From Caldilineaceae bacterium (GTDB lineage Bacteria > Chloroflexota > Anaerolineae > Caldilineales > Caldilineaceae): a DNA stretch of 64,000 nucleotides. The stretch covers positions 1-64,000 of the forward strand of contig JAJEDI010000035.1 of NCBI GenBank assembly GCA_022821585.1, given 5' to 3'. This document shows, piece by piece, positions 61,042-64,000 of this stretch. Within the stretch, counting starts at the first letter, position 1. Each line of letters starts with the position of its first letter. Position numbers and translations under genes: made by a program. Below the pieces are notes generated by a model. That model did not search any database and was not told the origin of the DNA. It worked only from the letters and a program-made list of their open reading frames with translations.

Positions 61042-63018
61042 TCAATAGTCCAGGTCCTCCCGTCGCAACTCCAGATCGCGAAACTGAGTGAGCTCTTTAC
61101 GGAAATAGAGGCTGACCGTTCCGGTCGTACCGTGCCGGTGCTTGGCAACCATGAGGTCTGCAATGTTCTGTCTTTCCGTTTCTTCATCGTAATAGTCTTC
61201 GCGATAGACGAAGATGACGACATCGGCATCCTGTTCGATCGAGTTGTGGACAATGAAACCGTTGGCAGCGAAATTATGATAGAAAGGCACCGTCAGATCG
61301 TAGACGTCTTCGACGCCTTCGGCCTCCACGGAAATAACCCTGTCCCAACATACATCAGTTCCCGCAGTCTCGCCATGCGCGTCTGCAGTTGGGAATGGAA
61401 GACCTGCGGCGTCGGGCTCAGGATACGATTGCCGATCCCAGTTCCCCCCGGGCACGTCTGCAACGCGCACGGACGCAGTCTGAGCGGCGGACTCGATATT
61501 GTGGTCATTGGAGGCCCCGGCAGGCGGTTCAAGTCTGAGGGCGACCGTACTCAGAGCCGCCTCATCTGTCGTAGCAATGCGCTCCCCAATGCGCAGTGCG
61601 TCCAGGCGCTTCCATCCCTGTTCGGAAAGAAATTTGTGATTGGCAGTTGCCCGTATGGACTTGCCCCGTCTTGTCGTGATGCGGTGAACTGGCTTCGTGC
61701 CAGAGCGGAAGGCGTTGCTCACTGAGGCGGGTACCAGACCGCGCCGGGCCCGGTCCAGGGCGGCGATCCAAAAATCCCGGCGTTGCACAAGATCCCGTAT
61801 CGGGCACGACATCCCCATTTCAGGAAGGTAGACCAGGGTATCGCCGCTAAGACAGCCGCTTTCGCGCAGATCGGAGAGTACCGGCTTGTTGTTCGCTCGT
61901 GTTTCGACGGCTCGGCTCAATTGACTAAGGGCTATAACCGGCACGTTGAGTTCTCGGGCCAGCCCTTTGAGCGAACGGCTGATAAAGCTGATCTCCTGCT
62001 GACGATTCTCGCCTCTCATGCCACTTCCACCGCCAGACATGAGCTGCATGTAGTCGACGACAACAAGGTCGATGCCGCGTTCGGCGTAGAGTCGCCGCGA
62101 CTTGGTACGGATTTCCATTACCGTCGCACTGGGCGTGTCATCGATGAATATGTTGGTACCGGCGAGGGTATTGGCGGCTTCAACCAGGATCGGCCACTCC
62201 TCCTCATCGATCTGGCCCATTCGCAGCCGATGGCTGTCGATGGCGGTCTCGATTGAGAGAAGGCGTTGAACCACTTGCTCGCTGCTCATTTCCAGGCTGA
62301 AAACGGCAACGCGTGCGTCGTAGCGGCGGGCGGCATTCTGTGCAATAGACAGTCCCAGGCTTGACTTGCCCATCCCCGGGCGGCCGGCGACGATAATCAG
62401 ATCGCTCTTCTGGAAGCCGCCCAGCATCTTGTCAAGCAGAACGAAGCCCGTAGGCACACCCATCAACCGGTTCTGATTGCGGGCCAGGAAGTCGATCTGG
62501 TCAACGACTTCATCCAGCACGCGGGCAACCGGGGTCAGGTCTCGGTGGATGCGGCTTTCACTGACCCCGAAAATGATCCCCTCTGCCCTGTCGACAACCT
62601 CGTCGACGTCGTGGCTCTCGTCATAGGCGAGTTCGGCGATCTGGTTGGCCGCGCCGATTAGGCGCCGCAGCGTGGCGGTGCGCTCAACGATACGCGCATA
62701 ATGGTCCACGTATATGGCTGTCGGCGTACTGTTGATCAGCTGCGTGATATAGGCGGGGCCGCCGATTTCCTCCAGCTGTTCGTTCCTCTCCAGTTCGTCG
62801 ACAAGGGTGACGAAGTCAGCCGGTTCACGTCGTTCATGGAGAGCCAGTAAGGCCCTGAAGATCCACTGGTGCGGCTCGCGATAGAAGTCTACGTCTCGAA
62901 GCGTAGTGGAGACCTTTACGATCGCATCCGGATCGATCAGAAGCGAGCCGAGCACTGCCTGCTCAGCTTCAACATTGGCCGGTGTCGTCTTTACATTTGC
63001 TTCGACAGTTTCGCTCAT
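61042..63018 (-). CDS. dnaB: Replicative DNA helicase DnaB with an intein
   Basis: 658 aa precursor; about 454 aa after splicing. The N-terminal domain (1-~150) is followed by the RecA-like helicase domain with Walker [11 protein letters not shown] (211-220), [12 protein letters not shown] and [14 protein letters not shown]. At residue 388 the helicase is interrupted by an intein (389-592) just after RESG, and it resumes with [15 protein letters not shown]. The insertion is at the same point as the well-known cyanobacterial DnaB inteins. The rest ([22 protein letters not shown]) is usual DnaB C-terminus. It unwinds DNA at the replication fork and lies upstream of the DnaD-like and double loader genes. 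Confidence 0.95.
   Translation of the reverse strand: MSETVEANVKTTPANVEAEQAVLGSLLIDPDAIVKVSTTLRDVDFYREPHQWIFRALLALHERREPADFVTLVDELERNEQLEEIGGPAYITQLINSTPTAIYVDHYARIVERTATLRRLIGAANQIAELAYDESHDVDEVVDRAEGIIFGVSESRIHRDLTPVARVLDEVVDQIDFLARNQNRLMGVPTGFVLLDKMLGGFQKSDLIIVAGRPGMGKSSLGLSIAQNAARRYDARVAVFSLEMSSEQVVQRLLSIETAIDSHRLRMGQIDEEEWPILVEAANTLAGTNIFIDDTPSATVMEIRTKSRRLYAERGIDLVVVDYMQLMSGGGSGMRGENRQQEISFISRSLKGLARELNVPVIALSQLSRAVETRANNKPVLSDLRESGCLSGDTLVYLPEMGMSCPIRDLVQRRDFWIAALDRARRGLVPASVSNAFRSGTKPVHRITTRRGKSIRATANHKFLSEQGWKRLDALRIGERIATTDEAALSTVALRLEPPAGASNDHNIESAAQTASVRVADVPGGNWDRQSYPEPDAAGLPFPTADAHGETAGTDVCWDRVISVEAEGVEDVYDLTVPFYHNFAANGFIVHNSIEQDADVVIFVYREDYYDEETERQNIADLMVAKHRHGTTGTVSLYFRKELTQFRDLELRREDLDY
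61243..61854 (-). other. Mini-intein inside DnaB (204 residues)
   Basis: Codes residues 389-592. Splice motifs: Cys389 starts block A ([13 protein letters not shown]). Block B has RATANHKF, with Thr458 and His461. Block F is [19 protein letters not shown], and block G FIVHN ends with His591-Asn592, followed by Ser593 as the +1 nucleophile. No LAGLIDADG or other endonuclease motif is present. A ~60-residue variable, Gly/Ala/Asp-rich linker (about 497-556) occupies that place, so it is a mini-intein no longer able to home on its own. Confidence 0.93.
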
Positions 63019-63144
63019 CTGAGTGACTTAGGAGAGGGCACGCGAATCTGAACCGCGCAAGCCAGTATTGTTTCTGCCCCTGTCTATTGCCAGGCACGAA
63101 TTCGGCAGCAAGAGTGTAAGGGCCGTCGCCAGCAAGTGAGACAA

Positions 63145-63184
63145 AAACGGCGAGAACCGCTTGGATGCGACCCCGCCGCCGTTT
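63145..63184 (-). terminator. Terminator candidate after the BFN gene
   Basis: Minus strand AAACGGCG (63177-63184) pairs with CGCCGTTT (63145-63152), which is directly followed by a T-run. The loop is long (24 bases) but partly pairs. It is about 90 bases after the nuclease-family stop and before the dnaB leader. Confidence 0.4.
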
Positions 63185-63273
63185 AGGTTTCCTTCAATTG
63201 CGATTGCGCAGCCCCTGTCCCCATCCGTCGGTTCACCAGGATTATGGCCGACGAATCCTTCAGTCAGACCCCC

Positions 63274-63792
63274 TTAATTGTCGATGTCGAGTCCTTCAAT
63301 GAAGTCGCGAAAGACGTCCAAATCCTCATCGCCGGTTTCTCCAACTTCCTCTTCGACGCCATCAGGGCTCTGGCTGAGGACGCCAAGCTCCTCTTCAGGC
63401 TGCATCCCGGCCCGCTCCATTACTTCCTCAGCCACGTAAATCGGTACATCAACTCGAACTGCCAGTGCAACCGCATCGCTGGGCCGGCTGTCAATCTCTA
63501 TGGTCTCGCCCTTTGCTTCAAGAACAATCTCGGCGAAAAAGGTCTCGTTCTGCAGGTCGCTGATCACTACGTGCGTGATCTCGCCGTCAAGGGATTCCGA
63601 GATCTGGCGAAGCAGATCGTGAGTCATCGGCCTGACGACTTCGATGCCTTGCAGCTGTATTGTGATCGCATCAGCTTCAAATGGACCAATCCAAATGGGG
63701 AGATATCTTTCGCCGTTCTCTTCTCGCAATACTACAATTCTGTGCTGGGACATCAGACTTACGCGCACGCTATCGATTACAACCTCAATCAT
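63274..63792 (-). CDS. Bifunctional nuclease family protein (DUF151/BFN domain)
   Basis: 172 aa, cytosolic. The domain (1-~135) has [19 protein letters not shown], then RPMTHDLL and [21 protein letters not shown], all typical of the BFN family. The C-terminal ~35 residues are a strongly acidic tail ([16 protein letters not shown]). The family was named for nuclease activity in plants, but the bacterial function is not settled. The ATG has AGGAGTAAGGG upstream. Confidence 0.92.
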   Translation of the reverse strand: MIEVVIDSVRVSLMSQHRIVVLREENGERYLPIWIGPFEADAITIQLQGIEVVRPMTHDLLRQISESLDGEITHVVISDLQNETFFAEIVLEAKGETIEIDSRPSDAVALAVRVDVPIYVAEEVMERAGMQPEEELGVLSQSPDGVEEEVGETGDEDLDVFRDFIEGLDIDN

Positions 63793-63896
63793 CCCTTACT
63801 CCTGTACACCGCATGCTGAACCCGTTGCCGGGAATCTCCCACTGTATCGCCGAAGGTGGCCAACTCAGGCTGAATCTCCCAACCGGCCCGTTTCGG

Positions 63897-63924
63897 ATTA
63901 TAGCATAGGCGTTTTTTCCCGCAA
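63897..63924 (-). promoter_or_regulatory. Extended -10 promoter of the BFN gene
   Basis: Minus-strand TGCTATAAT gives a perfect -10 with extended TG. TTGCGG at 63919-63924 lies 16 bases upstream. Start near 63890, about 98 bases before the gene. Confidence 0.5.
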
Positions 63925-64000
63925 AGTGAAATTTCATTTCGGGAGTCCGGCCAACGATGCGCTTTCTCTTAGGCACGGCCCGCTGTATTGTGCGTGCCGG

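Noticed and set aside
61303-61550. Homing endonuclease remnant in the DnaB intein linker
   Set aside because: No LAGLIDADG, GIY-YIG or HNH motif is visible; composition is a Gly/Ala/Asp-rich linker.
63019-63100. Promoter for dnaB
   Set aside because: The best pair, TGGCAA and AATACT 17 bases apart, matches the -35 at only 3/6; too weak to call.
63785-63976. Small minus-strand frame at the window end
   Set aside because: It overlaps the start and the extended -10 promoter of the BFN gene and has no family likeness.

Overview
The window reads as a chromosomal stretch of a GC-rich, probably aerobic or microaerobic bacterium of the Chloroflexota (Caldilineaceae/Anaerolineae-like). This is an inference from gene content: Tat and lipoprotein solute-binding proteins, DUF2142, YfhO and GT39-type membrane proteins, a DnaD plus DnaC/DnaI-like helicase-loading pair beside dnaB, and a Ccm cluster with a cysteine-type CcmE. 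No rRNA, tRNA or CRISPR array was seen. The first ~80 bases are homopolymer-rich and look like a poor contig edge.

Layout. (1) 1-1076: intergenic DNA with a dispersed repeat and a good promoter. (2) 1077-9015 (+): a Liv-type ABC importer (substrate-binding protein, LivH, LivM, LivG, LivF), then an aminotransferase and a 3-hydroxyacyl-CoA/carnitine dehydrogenase-like enzyme. (3) 9194-13999 (-): a carbohydrate ABC importer (two permeases and a Tat-type lipoprotein) followed by a sulfatase. (4) 14337-15503 (+): a second aminotransferase. (5) 15564-22632 (-): two very large membrane proteins of the GT-C/DUF2142/YfhO type, one an apparent fusion. (6) 22982-30003 (-): an orphan E1-alpha, cytidylate kinase, an RluB-type pseudouridine synthase, a D-Ala-D-Ala carboxypeptidase and SecF/SecD. 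(7) 30299-30473 (+): a short putative transcription unit with a 19-codon ORF, a perfect Shine-Dalgarno sequence and mutually exclusive hairpins. (8) 30712-43797 (mostly +): cytochrome P450, ThuA-like protein, Gfo/Idh/MocA oxidoreductase, RtcB, DUF6295-like protein and dienelactone hydrolase (both -), Nudix hydrolase, a plant-type LRR lipoprotein, an ADP-ribosylglycohydrolase and an orphan Dam methylase. (9) 44192-53279 (-): a cytochrome c maturation and thiol-redox cluster running HxlR, MBL hydrolase, DUF2007, CcmE, diheme cytochrome, CcmA, CcmB, CcmC, CcmD, CcdA, TlpA, glutaredoxin-like, DUF2085. (10) 53771-58490 (-): a third GT39 protein, a GH-A-like protein and an SH3b lipoprotein. (11) 58612-63018 (-): a replication module of DnaB with a mini-intein, a DnaD-domain protein and a tandem double AAA+ loader. 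(12) 63274-63792 (-): a bifunctional-nuclease-family protein.

The observations most worth following are: a CcdA whose first conserved transmembrane module lies at the C-terminus (apparent circular permutation); a helicase loader made of two fused DnaC-like AAA+ domains, the second with altered catalytic residues, next to an intein-bearing DnaB; the 30.3-30.5 kb short transcription unit that carries both a perfect Shine-Dalgarno and an internal anti-Shine-Dalgarno mimic; the CXXXY-type CcmE in a cluster lacking CcmF and CcmH; and a dispersed intergenic repeat family.
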